Source: Actinomycetota bacterium (GTDB taxonomy: Bacteria > Actinomycetota > Nitriliruptoria > Nitriliruptorales > JAHWKO01). Taken from it: DNA of 10,771 bases. Where the stretch lies: positions 1 through 10,771 of the forward strand of contig JAHWKO010000078.1 in assembly GCA_019347855.1 (NCBI GenBank), read 5' to 3'. A model generated the notes under the pieces. That model saw nothing but the letters and a program-made list of their open reading frames with translations, had not been told where the DNA came from and ran no database searches. Position numbers and translations under genes: made by a program. The first letter of the stretch is position 1; every line of letters begins with the position of its first letter. Positions 1 to 7,169 of this stretch are shown piece by piece.

Positions 1-1246
<1,246 letters not shown>

Positions 1247-1254
1247 GCTCGCTC

Positions 1255-1497
1255 CTAGTCGCCCTGACCCGTCTCCGAGGAGTACGCCACGGCGTCGTCG
1301 TCGCCGTTGCCGTCGTCGTCCTCCTGGCCGTCGCCGTCGTCGACCTGCTGCTCGCGCTCGGTTCGGGACTCGCTGGTGACCGCCTCATCAGGGTGCGTGT
1401 CCGGGGTCGTCATGCGCCCGAGCTCGACACCGCAGCTCCAGCAGTAGGCGTCCTGTGGGCCGTTCTCCGCCCCACAGCTCGTGCAGACCGTTGCCAT
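1255..1497 (-). CDS. Small zinc-ribbon protein with acidic tail
   Basis: 80-residue protein. The N-terminus carries two CxxC knuckles, CTSCG (Cys5, Cys8) and CWSCG (Cys19, Cys22), separated by 10 residues: a zinc-ribbon that should hold one zinc ion. The rest is hydrophilic and very acidic (Asp/Glu/Gly-rich, residues about 50-68, encoded by a CGTCGT-like trinucleotide-rich stretch) and probably disordered. Start chosen at ATG 1497 because AGGAGG (1504-1509) lies 6 nt upstream. The stop at 1255-1257 is 8 nt from the mutase ATG, and the mutase ribosome site overlaps this stop, so the two are probably co-transcribed and translationally coupled. Zinc ribbons of this kind bind nucleic acids or proteins. 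A role as a mutase accessory factor is only an inference from position. No enzymatic domain is visible. Confidence 0.75.
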   Translation of the reverse strand: MATVCTSCGAENGPQDAYCWSCGVELGRMTTPDTHPDEAVTSESRTEREQQVDDGDGQEDDDGNGDDDAVAYSSETGQGD

Positions 1498-1503
1498 CAG
1501 GTT

Positions 1504-1509
1504 CCTCCT
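1504..1509 (-). promoter_or_regulatory. Strong Shine-Dalgarno site of the zinc-ribbon gene
   Basis: AGGAGG on the minus strand, 6 nt before ATG at 1497. It decides this start over any upstream codon of the longer open frame. Confidence 0.7.
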
Positions 1510-1527
1510 CGTCAGCACGCAGGGTAG

Positions 1528-1580
1528 GCCGCTCCCGGCTCGTGGGTACCGTCGGGCGTCCCGTGAGGGAAGGGAGCGGC
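1528..1580 (+). repeat. 9-bp inverted repeat whose right arm contains the decarboxylase ribosome site
   Basis: GCCGCTCCC (1528-1536) is the exact reverse complement of GGGAGCGGC (1572-1580), with 35 nt between. The right arm contains the GGGAG ribosome site and abuts the GTG start at 1581. If the transcript begins upstream of 1528, pairing of the arms would bury the ribosome site. Function is inferred; the repeat itself is plain in the sequence. Confidence 0.5.
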
Positions 1581-3014
1581 GTGACGACCGGCGATCTCGC
1601 CCCCGACGAGTTCCGCACGCACGGTCGCGCGGCGGTCGACTGGGTCGCCGACTACCTCGAGCACATCCGGGACCGTCCGGTCCTGTCCCAGGTCGAGCCC
1701 GGCGACATCGCCGCCCGGCTCCCGGACGCCGCACCGGCCACCGGCGAGCGCATGGACACGATCCTCGCCGATCTGGAACCGACGATCCTGCCGGGCATCA
1801 CCCACTGGAACCACCCGCGGTTCTTCGCCTACTTCGCGATCACCGGCTCGGGGCCGGGGATCATCGGCGAGCTCGTCACCGCCGCGTTGAACGTCAACGG
1901 GATGCTGTGGCGGACGTCCCCGTCCGCCACGGAGCTGGAGCAGGTCACCCTGGGCTGGCTCCGGCAGCTGATCGGTCTGCCCGACGGGTTCGCCGGCATC
2001 ATCTGCGACACCGCATCGATCTCGACGATGCTGGCGCTAGCAGCGGCGCGCGAGAGGGGCTGGCCGGGTGTCCGTGAGCGGGGCCCGGCCGGGTTCGAGG
2101 GCCAGACGCCCCGGGTGTACTGCTCGGATCAGGCCCACTCCTCGGTCCAGAAGGCGGCGATCACCCTCGGGCTCGGACTCGACAACGTCTTGGCGGTCCC
2201 CAGCGACGACCGGTTCCGGATGGACGTCGGGGCGCTGCGCTCGCTGATCCGCGAGGACCTGGGCACCGGCCGCACGCCGGCCGCGGTCGTCGCGACCGTC
2301 GGCACCACCTCGACCACCAGCATCGATCCGGTCCCGGGCATCGCCGAGGTCTGCGAGGAGCACGACCTGTGGCTGCACGTCGACGGTGCGTACGGCGGCC
2401 TGGCGGCGATCGTCCCGGAGATGCGCCACGTCCTCGATGGCACGGAACGCGCCGATTCGGTCGTGGTGAACCCGCACAAGTGGCTGTTCACCCCGATCGA
2501 CTGCTCGGCCTTCTTCGTCCGAGACCCGGACGCGCTGAAGGCCGCCTTCCGGCTGGTCCCCGAGTACCTCACCACCTCCGAGACCGACGTGGACAACCTC
2601 ATGGACTGGGGGGTCCAGCTGGGGCGCCGGTTCCGCGCGCTGAAGCTCTGGATGGTCATGCGCCACTTCGGGGCCGAGGGACTGGCCGCACGGATCCGCG
2701 AGCACCTGCGGCTCGCGACGATCGTGGCCGACCGGATGGACGGGCACGCCGGCTTCGTGCGTGCCGCGCCCGCCCCGTTCTCGACGGTCTGCTTCCGGGC
2801 GGTGTTCGAGGACACCGAGGACCCCGACGAGGAGGACCGCCGCAACCGGGTGCTCCTCGACGCCATCAACGCCACGGGCGAGGCCTACCTGTCCCATACC
2901 GTCCTGGACGGCCGCTACGTGCTCCGGATGGCTATCGGCAACCTCCGGACGACCGAGCAGGACGTGCTGGAGACCCTCGACCTGATCGAGCGCGAAGCCG
3001 ACCGTCTGCGCTAA
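1581..3014 (+). CDS. PLP-dependent group II (aromatic-L-amino-acid type) decarboxylase
   Basis: 477-residue pyridoxal-phosphate decarboxylase, matching the usual length (about 470-490) of the aromatic amino acid decarboxylase family; it would release CO2 from an L-amino acid to give an amine. Visible motifs: WNHPRFFAYF (76-85) in the substrate channel, DQAHSS with His186 that stacks on the cofactor ring, TVGTTSTTSIDPV (239-251), HVDGAYGG with Asp268 that pairs with the pyridine nitrogen, and VNPHKWLF (296-303) with Lys300 as the Schiff-base lysine. In the DxA motif, Gly replaces the Ala common after Asp. Start GTG 1581 has AGGGAG 4 nt upstream; an in-frame GTG at 1563 is the alternative. It diverges from the zinc ribbon-icmA pair and its stop overlaps the stop of meaB by 4 nt. 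Substrate cannot be read from sequence: tryptophan, tyrosine, phenylalanine or a branched amino acid are all possible. Confidence 0.9.
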   Translation: MTTGDLAPDEFRTHGRAAVDWVADYLEHIRDRPVLSQVEPGDIAARLPDAAPATGERMDTILADLEPTILPGITHWNHPRFFAYFAITGSGPGIIGELVTAALNVNGMLWRTSPSATELEQVTLGWLRQLIGLPDGFAGIICDTASISTMLALAAARERGWPGVRERGPAGFEGQTPRVYCSDQAHSSVQKAAITLGLGLDNVLAVPSDDRFRMDVGALRSLIREDLGTGRTPAAVVATVGTTSTTSIDPVPGIAEVCEEHDLWLHVDGAYGGLAAIVPEMRHVLDGTERADSVVVNPHKWLFTPIDCSAFFVRDPDALKAAFRLVPEYLTTSETDVDNLMDWGVQLGRRFRALKLWMVMRHFGAEGLAARIREHLRLATIVADRMDGHAGFVRAAPAPFSTVCFRAVFEDTEDPDEEDRRNRVLLDAINATGEAYLSHTVLDGRYVLRMAIGNLRTTEQDVLETLDLIEREADRLR

Positions 3015-3985
3015 TCGTCGAGCGCGCCCAGGAGCTGGTCTGCAGCTGAGTAGGGATCCAGGTCGCGCTCGGCGACCTCCTCGGCGAGCCGGTCGAGCAG
3101 CCCGTCCCCACCGTCGGTCGGCAGGCCGTGGAACCGCTGGCGGACCTCGGTCATGGCGATCTCCCGGACCATGTGGCGGGACCGGGCTCGGTGACGCGTC
3201 GCGAGCGTGCCGGTCTCGACGAGGTGCTCGTGGTGCTCGTCGAGGGCGTCGACCAGCTCGGTGATCCCCTCGCCCCGGACCGCGACCGTGCGCAGGATCG
3301 GTGGCCACCACCCCGTCTCCTCGTCCTCGACCTCGTGGCCCATCTCGAGCATCGAGCGCAGCTCGGACTCGGTCTTGCCGGCGCCCCCGTGGTCGGCCTT
3401 GTTGATCGCGAAGATGTCCGCGACCTCGAGGATCCCGGCCTTGGCGGCCTGGATGCTGTCGCCCATGCCGGGGGCGACGGTGACCACGGTCGTGTCGGCG
3501 GTGGATGCGACCTCGACCTCGGACTGGCCGACCCCGACCGTCTCGATGATCACGACATCGAAACCGGCCGCATCAAGCACGAGCACGGCCTGGGGGGTCG
3601 CGAAGGCGATCCCCCCGAGGTGTCCCCGGGCCGCCATGGAGCGGATGAACACCCCCTCGTCGGCGTGGTGGGACTGCATCCGCACCCGGTCGCCGAGCAG
3701 CGCCCCACCGGAGTAGGGCGACGACGGATCGATCGCGATCACCCCCACCGAGCGGTCGCGCTCGCGTAGCTCGGCCGCGACCGCGTTCGTCAGGGTCGAC
3801 TTGCCGACGCCCGGCGACCCCGTGATACCCACGATGCGGGCGTCGCCCGTCAGCGGGTACAGCTGACGCATGATGTCGCGTAGCCCGTCCGAGGTGCCGT
3901 CCTCGACGAGCGTGAGCAGCCGGGCGACCGCACGCCGCTCGCCCCGGCCCAGCGCCTCGACGAGCTCGCTGGGGTCCTGACCCAA
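3011..3985 (-). CDS. meaB: MeaB/ArgK-family GTPase, chaperone of B12-dependent acyl-CoA mutase
   Basis: 324-residue G3E-type P-loop GTPase, cytosolic. It gates adenosylcobalamin loading and protects acyl-CoA mutases from inactivation by GTP hydrolysis. Motifs in order: Walker A GSPGVGKST (56-64), IDPSSPYSGGALLGDRVRM (85-103), FIRSMAARGHLGG (113-125), VIIETVGVGQSE (145-156) as the Walker B/switch segment, and the guanine-specifying NKAD (195-198). The C-terminal helical part is the dimerisation arm of the family. Length is normal (about 310-330). No ATG or GTG fits; TTG at 3985, 4 nt after the thiolase stop, gives an N-terminus (MGQDPSELVEALGRGERRAV) like other MeaB proteins, with a weak CAGG ribosome site inside the thiolase end. 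It is translated from the thiolase-meaB transcript. The likely client is the IcmA-type mutase in this window. Confidence 0.94.
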   Translation of the reverse strand: MGQDPSELVEALGRGERRAVARLLTLVEDGTSDGLRDIMRQLYPLTGDARIVGITGSPGVGKSTLTNAVAAELRERDRSVGVIAIDPSSPYSGGALLGDRVRMQSHHADEGVFIRSMAARGHLGGIAFATPQAVLVLDAAGFDVVIIETVGVGQSEVEVASTADTTVVTVAPGMGDSIQAAKAGILEVADIFAINKADHGGAGKTESELRSMLEMGHEVEDEETGWWPPILRTVAVRGEGITELVDALDEHHEHLVETGTLATRHRARSRHMVREIAMTEVRQRFHGLPTDGGDGLLDRLAEEVAERDLDPYSAADQLLGALDD

Positions 3986-3989
3986 GGGG

Positions 3990-5180
3990 CTACCTGCCGG
4001 CGACGTCGAGCACGATCGCGTCGCCCTGACCGCCCCCGCCGCACAGCGCCGCGACGCCGCGACCACCGCCGCGACGGGCGAGCTCCGCGATCAGGGTGAT
4101 CGAGATACGCGCGCCGGTGCAGCCGATCGGGTGCCCCAGCGCGACCGCGCCACCGTTCACGTTGACCAGGTCCTCGTCGAGACCGAGGTCACGGGTGGAC
4201 TGGATCGCGACCGCGGCGAACGCCTCGTTGATCTCGTAGAGGTCGTAGCCGGACGGGTCGTCACCGAGGTCGCCGGCGACCTTCTCGATCGCCCGCGACG
4301 GCTGGTTGTGCAGCGAGTTGTCCGGACCGGCGACGGTCGCCCAGCCCTGGACGCTCGCCTCGATCTCGAGGCCCAGCTCCTCGGCCTTCTCGCGGCTCAT
4401 CAGGACCAGCGCGGCGGCGCCGTCGGAGATCTGCGACGCGTTGCCGGCGGTGATCGTTCCGTCCTTCGTGAACGCGGGCCGCAGGTTGCCGAGCGACTCC
4501 GCGGTCGTCCCGGGCCGCATGCCCTCGTCCTGCTCGATCAGCTCGGGATCACCCTTGCGCTGGGGCGCCTCGACGGGGGCCACCTCGTCGCCGAAGTAGC
4601 CGTCCTTCCACGCCTGCACCGCGCGCTCATGCGACCGGGCCGACCACTCGTCCTGGACGTGCCGGTCGATCTCGAGGCGCTTGTTCACGTCATCGCTGGA
4701 CTCGCCCATGGAGACCTTCTCGAAGGGGTCGGTGAGGCCGTCCCACATCATCGAGTCAACGACCTTCCCGTCACCCATGCGGTGTCCGAAGCGCCCGTCG
4801 GGCAGGAGGTACGGGGCGTTCGTCATGGACTCCATGCCACCCGCGACGACGACGTCGAAGTCGCCAGCGCGGATCAGGCGGTCCGCGTCCGCGACCGCCG
4901 TCATCCCGGACAGGCACACCTTGTTGATCGTGACCGCCGGCGTGGTCATCGGGATGTCCGCCCCCACCGCGGCCTGACGGGCGGTGATCTGACCTTGCCC
5001 CGCCTGGATCACGTGCCCCATCACGACGTACCCGACCTGGTCGGGCTCCACGCCCGAGCGCTCGAGCGCCGCCGTGATGGCCCTGCCCCCCAGCTCCATG
5101 GCCGACAGGGGCGCCAGGCCCCCGTTGAACTTGCCGATCGGGGTGCGGGCGTAGCCGACGATCACGGTCTCGGTGCTCAC
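3990..5180 (-). CDS. Acetyl-CoA C-acetyltransferase (thiolase)
   Basis: 396-residue thiolase, usual length. It condenses two acetyl-CoA to acetoacetyl-CoA or runs in reverse as the last step of beta-oxidation, in the cytosol. Catalytic residues: nucleophilic Cys89 in NKVCLSGM (86-93), NEAF (318-321), His350 in GGAVALGHPIGCTGAR (343-358), and the proton-donor Cys380 in CGGGGQGDA (380-388). Start GTG at 5180 (protein begins MSTETVIVGYARTPIGKF) is supported by AAGGAG 6 nt upstream, while the longer open frame to 5246 has no family-like residues. It is the first gene of a thiolase-meaB pair (4-nt gap) and is divergent from the epimerase. As I recall, the order epimerase / thiolase / meaB is also found in Streptomyces; this is from memory. 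Acetoacetyl-CoA specificity versus longer 3-ketoacyl-CoA is not decided by the sequence. Confidence 0.94.
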   Translation of the reverse strand: MSTETVIVGYARTPIGKFNGGLAPLSAMELGGRAITAALERSGVEPDQVGYVVMGHVIQAGQGQITARQAAVGADIPMTTPAVTINKVCLSGMTAVADADRLIRAGDFDVVVAGGMESMTNAPYLLPDGRFGHRMGDGKVVDSMMWDGLTDPFEKVSMGESSDDVNKRLEIDRHVQDEWSARSHERAVQAWKDGYFGDEVAPVEAPQRKGDPELIEQDEGMRPGTTAESLGNLRPAFTKDGTITAGNASQISDGAAALVLMSREKAEELGLEIEASVQGWATVAGPDNSLHNQPSRAIEKVAGDLGDDPSGYDLYEINEAFAAVAIQSTRDLGLDEDLVNVNGGAVALGHPIGCTGARISITLIAELARRGGGRGVAALCGGGGQGDAIVLDVAGR

Positions 5181-5339
5181 GGCGATCTCCTTGGTGCACG
5201 TCGAGGTCTGGCTGCATGGTAAGCGCGCGGCGGGGGCCACCCGCAACGCGACCCGTCAGGACGGACGGCAGCTGGCGCGTCGGGCCCCCGGACGGGCAGG
5301 ATGCCGTCGACCTCGCCAACGCACCCGACGGAGGACCCC
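5181..5339. promoter_or_regulatory. Divergent intergenic region between thiolase-meaB and epimerase
   Basis: This 159-bp gap is the longest in the window without a gene. It must carry the start signals of both sides: AAGGAG for the thiolase on the minus strand, and GGAGG (5330-5334), 5 nt before the epimerase GTG, on the plus strand. On the minus strand a TTGCGG and a TTACCA about 18 nt apart (around 5219-5250) could be a weak promoter, but the match is poor. Nothing else stands out. Confidence 0.35.
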
Positions 5340-5747
5340 GTGGATCCGACCCGCATCGATCAGGTCGCCATCGCCGTGCCGGACCTGGACGCCGCGATCG
5401 AGCTGTGGAGCGGCGTCTTCGGCGCCGAGCTGGAGTACCGCGAGGAGGTTGGGTCGGACGCGATCGAGGAGGCCATGCTCAAGGTCGGTGACGGCTACAT
5501 CCAGCTCATCACCCCGACCTCCCCGGACTCCACGGTCGCTCGGTTCCTCGACCGCAACGGCCCCGGCCTGCACCACGTCGGGCTCGCCGTCCCGTCGGTG
5601 GCCGACGCGCTCGACGAGCTCCGAGAGGCGGGCGTGCAGCTGATCGACGAGGAACCCCGGCGGGGTGGCGGCGGCCACACCGTCGCCTTCGTCCACCCGA
5701 AGGGCACGAACGGTGTCCTCGTCGAGCTCGTCGAGGAGGAGCACTGA
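5340..5747 (+). CDS. mce: Methylmalonyl-CoA epimerase (VOC superfamily)
   Basis: 135-residue single-domain vicinal-oxygen-chelate protein with two beta-alpha-beta-beta-beta halves, normal length for methylmalonyl-CoA epimerase, which swaps (S)- and (R)-methylmalonyl-CoA in the propionyl-CoA pathway. Visible landmarks by comparison with the Propionibacterium enzyme: metal ligand Gln55 in YIQLITPT, His in GLHH (78-79), Glu129 in VLVEL, candidate catalytic Glu44 in EEAMLK, and the typical DSTVARFL (63-70) and EEPRRG (104-109) segments. The first metal ligand, normally His in an IDH motif, is Gln8 here (IDQVAIAV). Start GTG 5340 is chosen because GGAGG lies 5 nt upstream and the product begins at the fold; an ATG at 5301 would add 13 unlike residues. 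It stands divergent from thiolase-meaB, and may be co-transcribed with the GNAT gene 85 bp downstream. Confidence 0.9.
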   Translation: MDPTRIDQVAIAVPDLDAAIELWSGVFGAELEYREEVGSDAIEEAMLKVGDGYIQLITPTSPDSTVARFLDRNGPGLHHVGLAVPSVADALDELREAGVQLIDEEPRRGGGGHTVAFVHPKGTNGVLVELVEEEH

Positions 5748-5832
5748 TACGGTCGCTCGGCGGAAGACGTCCCGACGGGGCTTGCTAGCCTCGACGCCGA
5801 ACTCGAGTCGACCCGGGGAGACGATCGCGTCG

Positions 5833-6648
5833 GTGGACGGACAGAGGGACGACGTCCGAGCGGCGCCCGGCGACCCGGCCATCATGGTCGACGACTACTT
5901 CCGCCTCCAGGTCCTGGCGTTCGGGCACATCGCCCCCCACGGCCGTTCGCTGGCCTCCGACAACGGCGTGTTCGCCCACGTGGGGGTGCCGTCGGTCTTC
6001 AACCGGGCGACGGCGCTGGACCTCCGCCAGCCCGACGTGTCGCTGTCCGAGGTCGAGCGGTTCTTCGGTGACCTGCCCCACGCGCTGTGGCTGCGCAGCG
6101 ACAACGTCGATGAGGACGCCGACGCGCTGCTGCGCACCCGCGGGTACCTGCCGCTGCGCCCGATCGCCGGCATGATCCGGTCGCTGCCGGCCGACGACCT
6201 CCCGGAGCGCGACGACCACCGCACCACGCTGCTGGCCGATCCCGGTCTGGCCGCCCAGGTGGCCGAGGTCGCCTCGTCCGGGTTCGGCTTCGGGGTCGAG
6301 GACCGGCTGATCGTCGAGGACCTGGCGCGCCACGTGCTGCGCCACGCGAAGCCCTTCGACCACGGGGCCATCTACGGCGTGGTGGACGACGACCGGTCTG
6401 GCCTGATCGCCGTGGGGTTCCTGCTGTGCACCGCCGACGTCGCCGGGTTGAGCACGTTCGCGACGACGATCATGCACCGCCACCGGGGGCTGGCGACCGC
6501 GATCGCGACCCGGGCGATGCACGACGCGGCGGCGTTCGGCTACCCCTACGCGGCCACCGTGGCGAACCCGGACAGCACATCGCTGTTCAACGAGCTCGGG
6601 TACCGTCCCGTCACCGAGTACCGGGTCTACCGGCAGGTGTCCCCGTGA
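5833..6648 (+). CDS. GNAT-family N-acetyltransferase
   Basis: 271-residue protein. The C-terminal part (about 175-268) is a GNAT acetyltransferase domain: a hydrophobic strand LIAVGFLLC (191-199), the strand GLSTFATTIM (205-214), then the acetyl-CoA pyrophosphate loop HRHRGLATAI (215-224), and a C-terminal NPDSTSLFNELGYRPVTEYRVY (245-266) where the Asn-x-x-S-x-x-L-F-x-x-L-G-Y pattern is typical of the family. The N-terminal half (about 15-170) is less typical and may be a second, degenerate GNAT-like fold; it contains DALLRTRGYLPLRPIAGMIR, which has the same layout as a GNAT end. It would move an acetyl group from acetyl-CoA to an unknown amine. Start GTG 5833 has a GGGGAG about 12 nt upstream; ATG 5884 is an alternative with no ribosome site. 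The stop overlaps a GTG in a GTGA quartet. Confidence 0.8.
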   Translation: MDGQRDDVRAAPGDPAIMVDDYFRLQVLAFGHIAPHGRSLASDNGVFAHVGVPSVFNRATALDLRQPDVSLSEVERFFGDLPHALWLRSDNVDEDADALLRTRGYLPLRPIAGMIRSLPADDLPERDDHRTTLLADPGLAAQVAEVASSGFGFGVEDRLIVEDLARHVLRHAKPFDHGAIYGVVDDDRSGLIAVGFLLCTADVAGLSTFATTIMHRHRGLATAIATRAMHDAAAFGYPYAATVANPDSTSLFNELGYRPVTEYRVYRQVSP

Positions 6649-6656
6649 GTGACACG
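6642..6656 (+). repeat. 15-bp direct repeat, copy 1
   Basis: CCCGTGAGTGACACG, exactly repeated at 7155-7169, with an imperfect copy (two mismatches) at 7087-7101. It spans the stop codon of the acetyltransferase gene. Confidence 0.6.
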
Positions 6657-6667
6657 CAGGACGACGC

Positions 6668-7093
6668 GTGAGCTTCCTCGACCGTGTCAAGGCGTGGTTC
6701 AAGGGCGAGTCGAGACGCAGCACCCCCTCCAAGAGCACCGCCACCCCGACCACGGAAGCCACCAAGGACCTCGAACGCTTCATCCGCGAGCGTGAGGGCG
6801 TCGAGGGTTACCTCGAACCGAAGACCGCGATCTACTCGATGACCTTGCTCCTCGTCGCGGGTGACGGCGAGTACCTGCGCCGCCCCGTCCGCGACCGCGA
6901 CCAGGCTGTCAGCATCTGCAAGAAGCACGGCCTGCCGATGTACGAGGCGCAGAAGGTCGGCTACCCGAAGCGGATGCGGGACTACGACGCCGGCCGACGC
7001 CGCGACACGGTGAGCCTCGAGGACCTGCCACCCTGGCCGGGCGACGACGGACCCGAGGGCCGCGACGACGACCAGGAGGAGACGGACCCGTGA
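6668..7093 (+). CDS. Small basic/acidic protein of unknown function
   Basis: 141 residues, not recognised as any named family. Layout: a short amphipathic basic start (FLDRVKAWFKG), a Ser/Thr/Pro/Lys-rich linker (17-33), a compact folded-looking core (34-110) beginning LERFIREREGVEGYLEPKTA, with a hydrophobic strand MTLLLVAGDGEY (58-69), and a signature-like end VGYPKRMRDYDAGRR (97-111), then an acidic tail. From memory, proteins with REGVExxxEP, LVAxDGE and GYPxRMRDY segments are widespread and uncharacterised in actinobacteria; this needs a search. No signal peptide or membrane segment. Start GTG 6668 has AGGA 6 nt upstream and its GTGA overlaps the stop of a tiny 8-codon frame. It lies 19 nt after the acetyltransferase and is probably in its operon. 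Confidence 0.75.
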   Translation: MSFLDRVKAWFKGESRRSTPSKSTATPTTEATKDLERFIREREGVEGYLEPKTAIYSMTLLLVAGDGEYLRRPVRDRDQAVSICKKHGLPMYEAQKVGYPKRMRDYDAGRRRDTVSLEDLPPWPGDDGPEGRDDDQEETDP

Positions 7094-7101
7094 GCGACGC
7101 G
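7087..7101 (+). repeat. 15-bp direct repeat, imperfect third copy
   Basis: CCCGTGAGCGACGCG differs at two positions from the exact copies at 6642-6656 and 7155-7169. It spans the stop of the 141-residue protein and the GTG of the possible leader frame. Confidence 0.4.
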
Positions 7102-7161
7102 GAGCGGCGCGAGAGGAGCGGTCTTAGGTCACCTAAGACCGCGACGGAGGAGAACCCGTGA
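7090..7161 (+). other. Possible 23-codon leader ORF before the alcohol dehydrogenase
   Basis: GTG at 7090 overlaps the preceding stop (GTGA), has AGGAGGAG about 8 nt upstream, and reads 23 sense codons (VSDAERRERSGLRSPKTATE then ENP) to a TGA that overlaps the dehydrogenase GTG in another GTGA. It covers the whole palindrome at 7118-7142. The product is hydrophilic and not rich in any one amino acid, so it does not look like a classic attenuator peptide. It could be chance; ribosome site and both overlaps are visible. Confidence 0.25.
7118..7142. promoter_or_regulatory. Perfect palindrome upstream of the alcohol dehydrogenase: operator or mRNA hairpin
   Basis: Arms GCGGTCTTAGGT (7118-7129) and ACCTAAGACCGC (7131-7142) are exact reverse complements around one C. 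The centre TTAGGTCACCTAA is AT-rich for this genome. It ends 15 nt before the dehydrogenase start and just before its ribosome site. As DNA it fits a dimeric repressor site; as RNA it would form an 11-bp stem. No T-run follows, so a standard terminator is unlikely. Confidence 0.75.
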
Positions 7162-7169
7162 GTGACACG
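7155..7169 (+). repeat. 15-bp direct repeat, copy 2
   Basis: CCCGTGAGTGACACG, identical to 6642-6656, spanning the start codon of the alcohol dehydrogenase. The two exact copies flank the 141-residue unknown protein, 513 bp apart. Confidence 0.6.

Larger units (their letters stand above)
1498..1580. promoter_or_regulatory. Divergent intergenic region, zinc ribbon-icmA versus decarboxylase
   Basis: This 83-bp gap separates two divergent genes and must hold both ribosome sites and probably at least one promoter. On the minus strand TACCCT (around 1520-1525) fits an actinobacterial -10 box, but I see no convincing -35 element, so no promoter is called. The stretch also holds the inverted repeat listed separately. 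Confidence 0.4.

Noticed and set aside
1286..1345. CGTCGT-like microsatellite
   Set aside because: It simply encodes the Asp/Gly/Glu-rich tail of the zinc-ribbon protein; the units are irregular and interrupted.
2037..3311. 424-codon minus-strand open frame
   Set aside because: Shadow of the decarboxylase and meaB; Arg/Pro/Gly-rich with no recognisable motif and running across two real genes.
4131..5222. 363-codon plus-strand open frame
   Set aside because: Antisense shadow of the thiolase, which has all its catalytic motifs in the other strand.
5748..5832. Promoter before the acetyltransferase
   Set aside because: The TTGCTAG stretch near 5782 has no convincing partner element at a proper distance; read-through from the epimerase is equally possible.
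6645..6671. 8-codon frame between acetyltransferase and the small protein
   Set aside because: Too short to call as a gene; kept only as part of the GTGA-chain observation.
7118..7142. Intrinsic terminator or DtxR/IdeR iron box
   Set aside because: No T-run follows the stem, and the core is 13 bp rather than the 19-bp iron box, so neither label is supported.
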